From Clostridiaceae bacterium AF10-41 (GTDB lineage: Bacteria; Bacillota; Clostridia; Clostridiales; Clostridiaceae), in NCBI GenBank assembly GCA_027686065.1, contig JAQCTH010000080.1, positions 1 through 16,068 on the forward strand: a DNA stretch of 16,068 bases. The letters run 5' to 3'. The translations under genes and the position numbers were made by a program. Below, one piece after another: positions 7,458 to 15,321 of the stretch (positions are counted from its first letter, which is position 1; each line of letters starts with the position of its first letter). Below the pieces are notes generated by a model that ran no database searches, was not told where the DNA came from, and saw only the letters and a list, made by a program, of their open reading frames with translations.

Positions 7458-8864
7458 TTATTTTGCTCCTTCTATAGGTGTTGCTACTGGATATATTCCA
7501 TTAAAGCAACCAACACAATATCCACAATTTTCTTTAAAGCAACTATACATACCTTCCATACTTAAATATCCTAAACTATCACAACCTATTGCTTCTCTTA
7601 TTTCTTCAATTGATTTTTTAGCTCCTATAAGTTCACTTCTATATGGAGTATCTATTCCAAAGTAGCAAGGAAATTTAACTATTGGTGAAGCTACTAAAAA
7701 ATGTACTTCTTCTGCTCCAGCTCTTCTTAGAGAATCAACTAAATGTTTTGATGTTGTTCCTCTAACTATTGAGTCATCAATTAATATAACCCTTTTTCCT
7801 TTTATATTTACTTTAAGTGGATTTAATTTCACTGCTACGGCTCTTTCTCTAATTTCTTGGGAAGGTGTTATAAAAGTTCGTCCTACATATCTATTTTTCA
7901 CAAATCCAGTATCATAAGGTATTCCTGAAGCCTTTGAATATCCTATAGCTGCTGGTATTCCAGAGTCAGGAACTGCAACTACCACATCTGCATCTATTTT
8001 GTATTCTCTAAACAATTGCTCTCCAGCTCTCACCCTTGATTCATGAACATCTAAGCCATCTATTGTTGAATCTGGTCTAGCAAAATAAATGTATTCAAAA
8101 GCACAAGTTTGACATTGTGTATTTTCTGAATACTTGTATGATTTGATTCCATTATCGTCTATAATAACTATTTCGCCTGGTTCTATATCTCTAACCAGTT
8201 CTGCTTTTATTGCATCTAAGGCACAACTTTCTGATGATAATACATATCCTTCTGCTGTCTTTCCTAAACATAGCGGCCTAATACCATGTGGGTCTCTAAC
8301 CCCTATAAGTTTATCTTCTGTCAAAATTACCATTGCAAAAGATCCTCTTATTGCTTGAATAGCATCATATATCGCCTTTTCAATCCCCTTTTTAGCACCT
8401 CTTGCAATAAGGTTTGCTATAACTTCTGAATCTATTGATGTATGAAAGACATGTCCTCCGTCCTCTAAAAGTTCTCTTATTACATCAGCATTTACTAAAG
8501 TACCATTATGAGCCATTGCTATTGATCCAAGTTTAGTTTTGCTAAGTAATGGCTGTGCATTCTCAATTCTAGTGTCTCCACATGTAGAATATCTAACATG
8601 ACCTATTGCTGCAAAACCTTTAAGTCTATTTAAATCATCTTTAGAAAAAGCTTCTGTTATAAGCCCCATTCCTTTATGAATATCAACACTTTCGCCATTT
8701 GCTACAGCTATTCCAGCACTTTCTTGCCCCCTATGCTGAAGTGCATATAATCCATAATATGTCATAGATGCAACATCCATAGGCTTATTTACATAAATAC
8801 CAAAAACACCACATTCATCCTTGAATTTATCATTACTTGGATCCAAAATTAAATTTGAACTCAA
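7458..8864 (-). CDS. purF: Amidophosphoribosyltransferase, Fe-S type
   Basis: First committed enzyme: PRPP + glutamine to phosphoribosylamine. The 468-residue protein has an N-terminal Ntn glutamine amidotransferase domain and a C-terminal PRTase domain. The catalytic cysteine is C18 in DECGVFGIY, so a 17-residue propeptide must be removed; the B. subtilis enzyme has 11. RYSTCG, MAHNGTLVNA and the Q-loop LQHRGQESAG are seen. The PRPP loop is VILIDDSIVRGTTS (about 360). Cysteines at CQTCAFEYIYFARPDS, KFPCYFGID and YCVGCFNG match the four ligands of the 4Fe-4S cluster known from the Bacillus-type PurF, so this is the oxygen-sensitive, feedback-regulated class. The start codon is TTG (8862-8864) with GGGGGTG about 6 nt upstream; no ATG lies between it and C18. 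Spacing to purC is 20 bp and to purM 22 bp. Confidence 0.97.
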   Translation of the reverse strand: MSSNLILDPSNDKFKDECGVFGIYVNKPMDVASMTYYGLYALQHRGQESAGIAVANGESVDIHKGMGLITEAFSKDDLNRLKGFAAIGHVRYSTCGDTRIENAQPLLSKTKLGSIAMAHNGTLVNADVIRELLEDGGHVFHTSIDSEVIANLIARGAKKGIEKAIYDAIQAIRGSFAMVILTEDKLIGVRDPHGIRPLCLGKTAEGYVLSSESCALDAIKAELVRDIEPGEIVIIDDNGIKSYKYSENTQCQTCAFEYIYFARPDSTIDGLDVHESRVRAGEQLFREYKIDADVVVAVPDSGIPAAIGYSKASGIPYDTGFVKNRYVGRTFITPSQEIRERAVAVKLNPLKVNIKGKRVILIDDSIVRGTTSKHLVDSLRRAGAEEVHFLVASPIVKFPCYFGIDTPYRSELIGAKKSIEEIREAIGCDSLGYLSMEGMYSCFKENCGYCVGCFNGIYPVATPIEGAK

Positions 8865-8884
8865 AATAACACCCCCAATATTAA

Positions 8885-9589
8885 TTATTTCTGTATTCTA
8901 TTTAATATCTCAACATAAGCATCTTTTACATTTCCAAGGTCTCTTCTGAATCTATCTTTATCTAATTTTTCTCCTGTTGTTGCATCCCAAAATCTACATG
9001 TATCTGGTGAAATTTCGTCTGCTAATAAAATTTCTCCATTATATCTTCCAAATTCTAATTTGAAATCTATTAATCTTATATTTTGCTTTATAAAGAACTC
9101 TTTTAATAACTCATTTATTTTAGCAGTCATTTCATAAATTTTGTTTAATTCTTCAAATGTAGTAGCACCTATTCCTACTGCATGATAATCATTTATTAAT
9201 GGATCTCCTAATGAATCGTCTTTATATGATAGTTCAAATACTGTAGTTTTAAGTTCAAATCCTTCTTCTAATCCTAATCTTTTAGCCATTGATCCAGCTG
9301 CTACGTTTCTAACTATTACTTCTAAAGGTACTATTTCAACTTTCTTACAAAGTTGTTCTCTTTCATTTAACTTTTCTATAAAGTGTGTCTTTATTCCATT
9401 TTCTTTTAACATTTCAAAAATCATTGAAGTGATTGCATTATTTAAAGCTCCCTTATCTTCAATTTGACCTTTCTTTTCTCCATTAAATGCTGTTGCATCA
9501 TCCTTATAATAAACAATAACTTCCTCTGCCTTTTCTGTAGCATATATTTTTTTTGCTTTTCCTTCATACATCATTTCTAATTTTTCCAT
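8885..9589 (-). CDS. purC: SAICAR synthetase
   Basis: Ligates aspartate to CAIR with ATP to give SAICAR. The 234-residue single-domain bacterial form shows [13 protein letters not shown] at the N-terminus, [19 protein letters not shown] (ATP-binding loop), [20 protein letters not shown] (about 90), [10 protein letters not shown] (about 175) and [14 protein letters not shown] (about 190), all conserved blocks of the family. The ATG at 9587-9589 overlaps the purE stop by one base (TAATG), a classic coupled junction. The ribosome binding site (GGAGAAGGG) lies inside the purE coding end. It directly follows PurE, the enzyme that feeds it its substrate. Confidence 0.97.
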   Translation of the reverse strand: MEKLEMMYEGKAKKIYATEKAEEVIVYYKDDATAFNGEKKGQIEDKGALNNAITSMIFEMLKENGIKTHFIEKLNEREQLCKKVEIVPLEVIVRNVAAGSMAKRLGLEEGFELKTTVFELSYKDDSLGDPLINDYHAVGIGATTFEELNKIYEMTAKINELLKEFFIKQNIRLIDFKLEFGRYNGEILLADEISPDTCRFWDATTGEKLDKDRFRRDLGNVKDAYVEILNRIQK

Positions 9590-10068
9590 TATAAATCAAT
9601 CCCTTCTCCATTTTCTTCTATAAACTTACTTTTCATATCTAATCTAAATTTATTTAACTTTTCTCTTAATGAACTATCCTTTATAGCAAGCATTTGTACT
9701 GCAAGCATTCCTGCATTATAACTATTATTAATTCCAACTGTTGCAACTGGAATTGATTTTGGCATTTGAACTATTGAAAATAAAGCATCTAGTCCTTCAA
9801 CAGCTCCCTTTATAGGAACCCCTATTACAGGCATTGTAGTTTGTGATGCTATAACACCAGGTAAGTGAGCTGCAAGTCCAGCTCCTGCAATAACAACTTC
9901 ACATCCATTTTCTTCAGCTTCCATCAAAGTTTCCGTTAACTTTTCAGGAACCCTATGAGCTGATAATACATAAGCTTTAAATTCTACTCCAAATTCTCTT
10001 AAACAATTAGCGGCACCCTTCATAACCTCAGTATCCGATTTACTCCCAAAAAATATAGCTACCTTCAT
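9589..10068 (-). CDS. purE: N5-carboxyaminoimidazole ribonucleotide mutase (class I PurE)
   Basis: Converts N5-CAIR to CAIR in the usual bacterial class I route. The 159-residue length and motifs [13 protein letters not shown] (about 9), [11 protein letters not shown] (the catalytic SAHR loop, about 42), [16 protein letters not shown] and [26 protein letters not shown] segments all fit. No purK (N5-CAIR synthetase) is in this window. Either purK is elsewhere, or this PurE uses AIR and CO2 directly; the sequence alone does not settle this. The start ATG has GGAGG 7 nt upstream. It is separated from purL by a 278-bp foldback element rather than tight operon spacing. Confidence 0.96.
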   Translation of the reverse strand: MKVAIFFGSKSDTEVMKGAANCLREFGVEFKAYVLSAHRVPEKLTETLMEAEENGCEVVIAGAGLAAHLPGVIASQTTMPVIGVPIKGAVEGLDALFSIVQMPKSIPVATVGINNSYNAGMLAVQMLAIKDSSLREKLNKFRLDMKSKFIEENGEGIDL

Positions 10069-10088
10069 CTAAAAACCTCCGTTTTTTT

Positions 10089-10346
10089 AATTTTACAATT
10101 TTATTCAGTTCGCAGTTCACAATTCACAGTTCACAGTTTTTTTCATTTTGTAGGCAACAGCGAACAGGTATCAAGTACTAAGTGTAAACTATAATTAAGA
10201 ATTACGATTTTCCTTATATATTTAGTCATTATTTCACTAAAAAAGATTTAATATCTGTTACCTGTTCCTTGTTACCTTTTACTGTCTCTACGAAACTGTG
10301 AACTGTGCCTTTTAAACTGTGCACTAGAAAATTGCTTTGCAATTTT
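10089..10346. repeat. Foldback (MITE-like) element between purL and purE
   Basis: The 278-bp gap is an imperfect inverted repeat with arms of about 85 bp. Perfect matches inside the arms are CACAGTTCACAGTTT (10125-10139) against 10293-10307 and GAACAGGTA (10162-10170) against 10259-10267. The left arm also has near-tandem units of CAGTTCACA/CAATTCACA. The right end carries a hairpin AAAATTGC TTT GCAATTTT (10328-10346) that reaches the purL stop codon. No ORF is present. The layout suggests a non-autonomous mobile repeat of a type I recall as common in clostridial intergenic DNA. Confidence 0.65.
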
Positions 10347-13300
10347 TTACTTAAAGTACTTAACCCCTGCTTTAAATATCTTTTGATCAAAGTTACCCGG
10401 AATATTTTTATATAGGTTTTCTCCTATTCTCTCTGAGTGTCCCATTTTCCCAAGTATCTTCCCATCTGGACTTGTAATTCCTTCTATTCCTAGCATTGAA
10501 CCATTTGGATTAAAAGGCATATCGCTAGATATTTCACCATTTAAATCAACATATTGTGTTGCTATTTGTCCATTTTTTCTTAACTTTTCTATTAAATCTT
10601 GAGGAGCAACAAATCTTCCTTCTCCATGAGATATTGCAATTGAATGTGTATCTCCAAGATTTACTTCATTAAACCATGGCGACTTATTAGATACTATTTC
10701 AGTTCTAACTATTGAACTCATATGTCTATTAATTTCATTGTAAGTTAAAGTTGCCATATCTTCTTCTATATCTACAATTTCACCATAAGGTACTAATCCT
10801 AATTTTATTAGTGCTTGGAAGCCATTGCATATACCAAGTATTAAGCCATCTCTGTTCTTTAATAGATCCATTACAGCATCTTTAATTCTTTCATTTCTAA
10901 ATACTGTTGCTATAAATTTTCCTGATCCATCTGGTTCATCTCCAGCAGAGAATCCTCCTGGTAACATAATTATTTGACTTTCTCTTATGCTCTTTTCCAT
11001 TTCTAAAATTGATTGATTTAATAAATTCTTGTTCATATTGTTTAAAACAAGTTCTGAAACTTCTGCCCCTTCATTTTTAAAGGCTCTTGCGCAATCATAT
11101 TCACAGTTTGTCCCAGGAAAAACCGGAATAAATACTTTTGGTTTTGCAACCTTTATTAATGGAGCTTTTATTTCTTTATCTTCATATAAAACTGTTGTTA
11201 TTTTTTCTTTTTTATCTTCTGTCTTTACCTTAAATACCTTTGATAACTTCTCTTCAAGTATATTTTCTAAATATTCTATATCAAAATTAATATCATATTC
11301 TTTACAAACAATAGCCCTATTTTCTGTTGTATTACCTATTACTTTATAAGCGCAATCCTGTAATTCTTTTTCTATTTCAACATCATTTTTAATTTCTAAA
11401 ATTAAGCTTCCATAATTAAGTTCAAATAATTCTTCTTTGCTTAATCCTTCAAACTCTACCCCAATCTTATTTCCTAAGCTCATTTTAGTTAAAGCTTCTG
11501 CTACTCCACCAAATTTCACTGATGAAGCTGAAATAACTTTTCTATCTAAAATAAGTTCATGTAACTTTTCTAAGTTATTTTTATATACATCCACTTTCAA
11601 TGTCATATCTTCATTTTTCTCAGCCATTAAAAATACTATCTTAGAGTTATTATTTTTAAACTCTGGAGATATAATATCCTTAGCTTTAGCAACATCAACT
11701 GCAAAAGCTACTAATGATGGAGGTACATCTAAGTCTCCAAATGTACCTGACATAGAGTCCTTACCACCAATTGCTGGTATTCCTAAATCCATTTGTGCTT
11801 GATATGCTCCAAGTAATGCTGAAAAAGGTTTGCCCCATTTAATTTTATCTTTTCCTAATCTCTCAAAATACTCTTGTAATGTAAGTCTTGCTTTTTTATA
11901 ATTTCCACCCATAGCTGAAAGTTTAGTTACTGCTTCTATTACTGAATAATATGCCATATGATAAGGACTCCACATTCCCATATCTGGATTGAAACCATAT
12001 GTCATTAACGTTGCATCATTACTTTCTCCATTTAGTACTGGTACCTTAGCTGCCATCCCTTCTGCTGGTGTTGTTTGATACTTTCCACCAAAAGGCATAA
12101 GCACAGTTCCGGACCCTATAGTTGAGTCGAATCTCTCAACTAATCCTTTTTGCATTGATACATTTAATTTTCTTAATGTATCAATCCATGCTTCTTTTAT
12201 ATCTAAATTTTTTATTTTAAATGGATATTCTTTGGGAGATTTCACTTCTACTTCTGTTGTTTGTCTTGCCCCATTTGTATCTAAGAATTCTCTTTTTAAA
12301 TCTACTATATTTATACCTCTCCAGAACATTCTAAGCCTTTCATTATCAGTTACATCTGCAACTTTAACAGCTTCTAAATTTTCTTCTGCGCATAGAGTTA
12401 TAAATTTTTCTTCATCTTCTTTATTAATTACAACTGCCATTCTTTCTTGAGATTCTGAAATAGCAATTTCTGTTCCATCTAAACCTTCGTACTTTTTAGG
12501 AACATTATCTAAATATATATCTAAGCCTCTTGTTAATTCTCCAATTGCAACTGAAACTCCACCTGCTCCAAAATCATTACATCTTTTTATCATCTTTGAA
12601 ACTTCAAAGTTTCTAAATAATCTTTGAATCTTTCTTTCAGTAGGAGGATTTCCTTTTTGAACTTCTGCTCCACACTCATTAATTGAATCTTCTGTATGTT
12701 CTTTAGATGATCCTGTTGCTCCGCCTAATCCATCTCTTCCTGTTCTCCCACCTAAAAGAATTACAACATCTCCTACTTTAGGCTCTTCTCTAACTACATT
12801 TTTCTTAGGCGCTGCTGCTATAACAGCTCCAATTTCCATTCTTTTAGCAACATAATTTGGATGATATATTTCAGCAACTTGTCCTGTAGCAAGACCTATT
12901 TGATTTCCATATGAACTATATCCATGAGCTGCTCCTAAAGTTATGGTTCTTTGAGGAAGTTTTCCTTTTAATGTTTCTTCTATATCAACAGTTGGATCTG
13001 CGGCACCTGTAACTCTCATGGCTTGATATACATATGTTCTGCCTGATAATGGATCTCTAATAGCACCACCAAGACATGTAGCTGCACCTCCAAAAGGTTC
13101 TATTTCAGTTGGATGATTGTGTGTCTCATTTTTAAACATGACTAAATATTCTTCTATTCCATTATTAGTTTCTATACTCACATTAATTGAGCAAGCATTA
13201 ATTTCATCTGATACATCTAAATCTTCTAATAAACCTCTTTTTCTCATTTCTTTCATTGTTATAACTGCAATATCCATTAATGTTTCATCTCTATCAGTTT

Positions 13301-14084
13301 CACCATAAACAAAATTTCTTGATTTTAAATATGCTTCATAAGATTTCATTATTGGTTTTGCATAAAGTCCTTCTTCAATAACTACATTTTCTATAGCTGT
13401 TGAAAAAGTTGTGTGTCTACAATGATCTGACCAATATGTATCAATAACTTTTATCTCTGTAATGCTTGGATCTCTATTTTCTTCTTTAAAATAATCTCTT
13501 ATTAGTTTTATATCATCTAAGCTCATAGCAAGATTCATCTTACTATGTAACTCATTTATTTCTTTATCACTTTTATTAATAAATCCATTTAATATCTTTA
13601 CATTTTTCGGCTTTGGAAGTTTTGATAATAGTTCTAAGTTATCTATATTTACTTCTCTGGAGTCAACTGGGTTTATATAATAACTTTTAATTTTTACTAC
13701 CTCATCACTTGATAAAGCACCTCTTAATATTATAATTTTTGTCCATTTAACTTCTATTTTTTCTCCTGAAGTCAATAATTGATAACATTCTGAAGCTGAA
13801 TCTGCTCTTTGATCATATTGGCCTGGTAAATATTCAACCCCAAAGGCAACTTCATGCTCTTTTACATCTAGATTATTTTCATAAACATTATCTACATTTC
13901 TTTCTGAAAATATCGTATAAAGAGCTTTTTTATAATCTTCTTCTTTCATTTCCCCTAAAGTATATTTATTTATAAGTCTGACTCCTTCAAGAGAAGTAAT
14001 TCCTAAATTATTTCTAAAATCCTCAAGTAAACTTTTCCCTTCAATATCAAAGCCTCTTTTTTTCTCTACAAATATACATCTCAT
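10347..14084 (-). CDS. purL: Phosphoribosylformylglycinamidine synthase, single-chain type
   Basis: Converts FGAR to FGAM using glutamine and ATP. This is the large fused form (about 1245 residues) with linker, two PurM-like halves and a C-terminal class I glutaminase, in place of separate PurS, PurL and PurQ; no purS or purQ is near. Seen in order: SDHCRHTTF (about 225), NETHNHPTEIEPFGGAATC (substrate/ATP site, about 320), GGRTGRDGLGGATGSS, FGAGGVSVAIGEL, PAIGGKDSMSGTFGDLD, then the glutaminase with VFIPVFPGTNCEYD, MLPGGFSAGDEPDG, the nucleophile cysteine in LGICNGFQALI (about 1085) and SHGEGRF (about 1155). Start: a TTG at 14103-14105 would put the GGAGGT site inside its first codons. ATG at 14082-14084 gives MRCIFVEKKRGFD and uses that GGAGGT, though at a long 13-nt spacing. 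It is the first gene after the operon promoter. Confidence 0.96.
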   Translation of the reverse strand: MRCIFVEKKRGFDIEGKSLLEDFRNNLGITSLEGVRLINKYTLGEMKEEDYKKALYTIFSERNVDNVYENNLDVKEHEVAFGVEYLPGQYDQRADSASECYQLLTSGEKIEVKWTKIIILRGALSSDEVVKIKSYYINPVDSREVNIDNLELLSKLPKPKNVKILNGFINKSDKEINELHSKMNLAMSLDDIKLIRDYFKEENRDPSITEIKVIDTYWSDHCRHTTFSTAIENVVIEEGLYAKPIMKSYEAYLKSRNFVYGETDRDETLMDIAVITMKEMRKRGLLEDLDVSDEINACSINVSIETNNGIEEYLVMFKNETHNHPTEIEPFGGAATCLGGAIRDPLSGRTYVYQAMRVTGAADPTVDIEETLKGKLPQRTITLGAAHGYSSYGNQIGLATGQVAEIYHPNYVAKRMEIGAVIAAAPKKNVVREEPKVGDVVILLGGRTGRDGLGGATGSSKEHTEDSINECGAEVQKGNPPTERKIQRLFRNFEVSKMIKRCNDFGAGGVSVAIGELTRGLDIYLDNVPKKYEGLDGTEIAISESQERMAVVINKEDEEKFITLCAEENLEAVKVADVTDNERLRMFWRGINIVDLKREFLDTNGARQTTEVEVKSPKEYPFKIKNLDIKEAWIDTLRKLNVSMQKGLVERFDSTIGSGTVLMPFGGKYQTTPAEGMAAKVPVLNGESNDATLMTYGFNPDMGMWSPYHMAYYSVIEAVTKLSAMGGNYKKARLTLQEYFERLGKDKIKWGKPFSALLGAYQAQMDLGIPAIGGKDSMSGTFGDLDVPPSLVAFAVDVAKAKDIISPEFKNNNSKIVFLMAEKNEDMTLKVDVYKNNLEKLHELILDRKVISASSVKFGGVAEALTKMSLGNKIGVEFEGLSKEELFELNYGSLILEIKNDVEIEKELQDCAYKVIGNTTENRAIVCKEYDINFDIEYLENILEEKLSKVFKVKTEDKKEKITTVLYEDKEIKAPLIKVAKPKVFIPVFPGTNCEYDCARAFKNEGAEVSELVLNNMNKNLLNQSILEMEKSIRESQIIMLPGGFSAGDEPDGSGKFIATVFRNERIKDAVMDLLKNRDGLILGICNGFQALIKLGLVPYGEIVDIEEDMATLTYNEINRHMSSIVRTEIVSNKSPWFNEVNLGDTHSIAISHGEGRFVAPQDLIEKLRKNGQIATQYVDLNGEISSDMPFNPNGSMLGIEGITSPDGKILGKMGHSERIGENLYKNIPGNFDQKIFKAGVKYFK

Positions 14085-14125
14085 TTTAAACTCACATACC
14101 TCCAAAACTAATGGATTTTAATCAT

Positions 14126-14169
14126 ATATACGAATTATTATTGAGTTTTTATTTATATAATTCGTATTT
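14126..14169. promoter_or_regulatory. PurBox-like pair A/B downstream of the purL -10
   Basis: ATATACGAATTAT (14126-14138, plus) and the inverted copy AAATACGAATTAT (14157-14169, minus) each fit AWWWNCGAANWWT. This is the Bacillus PurR box (AWWWCCGAACWWT) with A and T in place of the two variable C positions. Two inverted boxes 18 bp apart resemble the PurR operator layout, known spacing 16-17 bp. They lie at the start of the predicted transcript. Binding by PurR is an inference. Confidence 0.5.
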
Positions 14170-14177
14170 ATATGATT

Positions 14178-14206
14178 AGGGTATCATTCTTAGTTATTTT
14201 TGTCAA
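14178..14206 (-). promoter_or_regulatory. Main promoter of the pur operon
   Basis: On the minus strand a consensus -35 TTGACA (plus-strand 14201-14206) is followed after exactly 17 bp by an extended -10, TGATACCCT (hexamer at 14178-14183). Transcription should begin near 14171, giving an approximately 85-nt leader before the purL ATG at 14084. The weak -10 hexamer is compensated by the TG extension. No purine riboswitch aptamer is seen in the leader. Confidence 0.75.
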
Positions 14207-14226
14207 CTTTTTATCAGTAAAAAACA

Positions 14227-14256
14227 AAAATAATTCGTTATATAACGAATTATTTT
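14227..14256. promoter_or_regulatory. 30-bp perfect palindrome containing two CGAA boxes (C/D)
   Basis: A perfect dyad with core AATTCGTTATATAACGAATT sits 20 bp upstream of the purL -35. Its halves carry the same TAACGAATTAT core as boxes A and B. It may be an operator for a dimeric regulator of purL and/or the divergent small genes. It could also fold as a hairpin in RNA, but no upstream gene needs a terminator here. Confidence 0.5.
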
Positions 14257-14272
14257 ATATTTTTATAATTTT

Positions 14273-14285
14273 ATATTTCGTATTT
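14273..14285 (-). promoter_or_regulatory. Fifth PurBox-like site (E)
   Basis: ATATTTCGTATTT fits the inverted AWWWNCGAANWWT pattern. Its CGAA core is 31 bp from that of box D (14246-14249), and boxes A and B show nearly the same spacing (30 bp) and orientation. Confidence 0.35.
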
Positions 14286-14393
14286 ATTTATGCCGTTATT
14301 TCCCTTTTATTCTATTATTTTTTTCATTAAATATGTTATTTAAATAATATTTTTGCACAAACTAATAGAGATTCAATTTAAGGTGGTGTTAAT

Positions 14394-14582
14394 ATGAAGC
14401 ATAACGCAAAAGAAAATTTAAGATTAGCTTTAGATGAGCTTTGCTCTTGCCAAAATCATCTAAACACTGCTTATTTGCATGCAGAGGAAAATCATAATAG
14501 AAGTGAAATTCACACTGCACTTGAAGCGATTGGCAGTGCTGTTGATTCTGCTCAAGATACTTTGAAAAATTATAAAGATTAG
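14394..14582 (+). CDS. Small helical protein of unknown function (paralogue 1)
   Basis: A 62-residue soluble, probably all-helical protein starting MKHNAKENLRLALDELCSC. It has no signal peptide or membrane segment and unusually many His and Asn residues, plus a CSC pair near residue 17. The ATG is preceded by AAGGTGGTG at 5 nt. Regular spacing of hydrophobic residues (L9, L11, L13, L16, then A, I, V, L) suggests a two-helix hairpin. It is followed 13 bp later by a related gene. The general look (short, A/L/Q-rich helical pair) faintly recalls DUF1657-type small clostridial/bacillar proteins, but I would not assign it. It diverges from purL across the box-rich region. Confidence 0.75.
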   Translation: MKHNAKENLRLALDELCSCQNHLNTAYLHAEENHNRSEIHTALEAIGSAVDSAQDTLKNYKD

Positions 14583-14595
14583 GAGGAGATTTTAT

Positions 14596-14790
14596 ATGGG
14601 GCATAAGACAAATGCAAAAGATGAATTAAAGTGTGCTCTTTCTGATATTACACATGCTCAAAAATTGTTGCATGATGCTATAAAAACTGTAGAAAAAGAT
14701 AATAATAAACAACTTATACAAGATACTTTAGCAAATGTTAATGAAGCATTACATGCTACAAGAACTTCAACTTATGGATTCAAAGATTAG
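14596..14790 (+). CDS. Small helical protein of unknown function (paralogue 2)
   Basis: A 64-residue relative of the preceding gene: both share NAK near the start, then a spaced pattern of L, AL, Q, L, A, E, I, L, A and end in KD (about 30% identical by eye). It begins MGHKTNAKDELKCALSDIT, with one cysteine. The Shine-Dalgarno AGGAGGAG overlaps the stop of the first gene (TAGGAGGAG), so translation is probably coupled. Both are likely a recent tandem duplication that has diverged considerably. A GC-rich hairpin follows 50 bp downstream. No catalytic motif is seen. A structural or sporulation-associated role is possible but not shown by the sequence. Confidence 0.75.
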   Translation: MGHKTNAKDELKCALSDITHAQKLLHDAIKTVEKDNNKQLIQDTLANVNEALHATRTSTYGFKD

Positions 14791-14842
14791 AGATGTAAGT
14801 TTTGCCAACTAAGTCATAGATTTAGAGATGACATCACTTAAA

Positions 14843-14868
14843 AAGACTGTAGGTAACCCTACAGTCTT
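14843..14868. terminator. Shared terminator between the mini-protein pair and zinc-ribbon gene 1
   Basis: AAGACTGTAGG TAAC CCTACAGTCTT is an 11-bp perfect stem with a 4-nt loop. On the minus strand it is followed by TTTTT, so it terminates the zinc-ribbon gene that ends at 14876. On the plus side the T-run is poor (TCTTCAATT), but it is the only terminator candidate for the mini-protein pair. Confidence 0.75.
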
Positions 14869-14875
14869 CAATTAA

Positions 14876-15031
14876 CTATCTTCTGTTGTTTTGAGCTTTT
14901 CTTGCTCTTCTGCAATCAATACATCTAACTGGTTCGTTATCGAATCCTTTTTCTTTGTAGAATTCTTGTTCTCCTACTGTGAATATGAATTCCTTACCGC
15001 AGTCTTTACACATTATTTTCTTATCTTCCAT
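14876..15031 (-). CDS. Zinc-ribbon protein, copy 1
   Basis: 51 residues starting MEDKKIMCKDCGKEFIFTVG and ending in a basic tail (RRARKAQNNRR). Two CxxC pairs, CKDC (8-11) and CIDC (37-40), form a probable single zinc-binding site, as in the small 'probable zinc-ribbon' (zf-trcl type) proteins frequent in clostridia. The basic C-terminus suggests nucleic-acid or ribosome binding, but no function is known. The ATG has TGGAGG 8 nt upstream. It is 46 of 51 residues identical to the next gene and preceded by a related leader, pointing to a recent tandem duplication. A strong hairpin terminator follows at 14843-14868. Confidence 0.85.
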   Translation of the reverse strand: MEDKKIMCKDCGKEFIFTVGEQEFYKEKGFDNEPVRCIDCRRARKAQNNRR

Positions 15032-15160
15032 TTTAAATCCTCCATTCTAAAGACCAATATAATATCAACAAATCTCTACAAATGGAGAAAGCTAATTTCT
15101 ATTCAATCTTTAAACAAATATTTCTCGGTTCTATGACCTACATCATCATTTTATCATATA
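15032..15160 (-). promoter_or_regulatory. Leader and promoter region of zinc-ribbon copy 1
   Basis: Upstream of copy 1 the minus strand reads AATATTTGTTTAAAGATTGA, then a TCTC..GAGA hairpin (TCTCCATTTGTAGAGA), then GGTCTTTAGAATGGAGG before the ATG. All three blocks recur upstream of copy 2, so they appear selected or recently duplicated. A likely -10 is in TATGATAAAATG, about 115 nt before the start codon; the -35 is unclear. Confidence 0.45.
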
Positions 15161-15276
15161 TTATTTTTTTTTGCTAGTAGTTTTTTAATAATTTACCTTA
15201 TTGTTATTATGGTATATTAATATTAAGTTATCTGATTATTTATTGCTTTTATATGAATTAATATAAATTTTTATAA

Positions 15277-15308
15277 AAATAAAAGCTATAGAAATTAATC
15301 TATAGCTT
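15277..15308 (-). terminator. Terminator of zinc-ribbon copy 2
   Basis: AAGCTATAGA AATTAA TCTATAGCTT forms a 10-bp stem; on the minus strand it is followed by TTATTTTTA. It sits 13 bp past the stop at 15322. Confidence 0.75.
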
Positions 15309-15321
15309 AGATAACTTATAA

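Noticed and set aside
10104..10139. CRISPR array suggested by repeated CAGTTCACA units
   Set aside because: Units are about 9-10 bp, adjacent, without spacers; they belong to the arm of the foldback element.
3702..13308. Several plus-strand open frames of 60-120 codons inside pur genes
   Set aside because: All lie antisense to conserved purine enzymes and show Ser/Leu/Phe-rich shadow composition without ribosome binding sites.
14085..14177. Purine riboswitch in the purL leader
   Set aside because: The leader lacks the conserved aptamer loops (such as TATGG and GTTTCTACC segments); only box-like repeats are present.
14389..14604. Minus-strand 71-codon open frame opposite the first mini-protein gene
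   Set aside because: It is antisense to a gene with a good ribosome binding site and a paralogue; it has no ribosome binding site of its own.
14891..15136. Plus-strand 81-codon open frame across zinc-ribbon copy 1
   Set aside because: It is the opposite strand of the conserved zinc-ribbon gene and its leader; the equivalent frame has no support.
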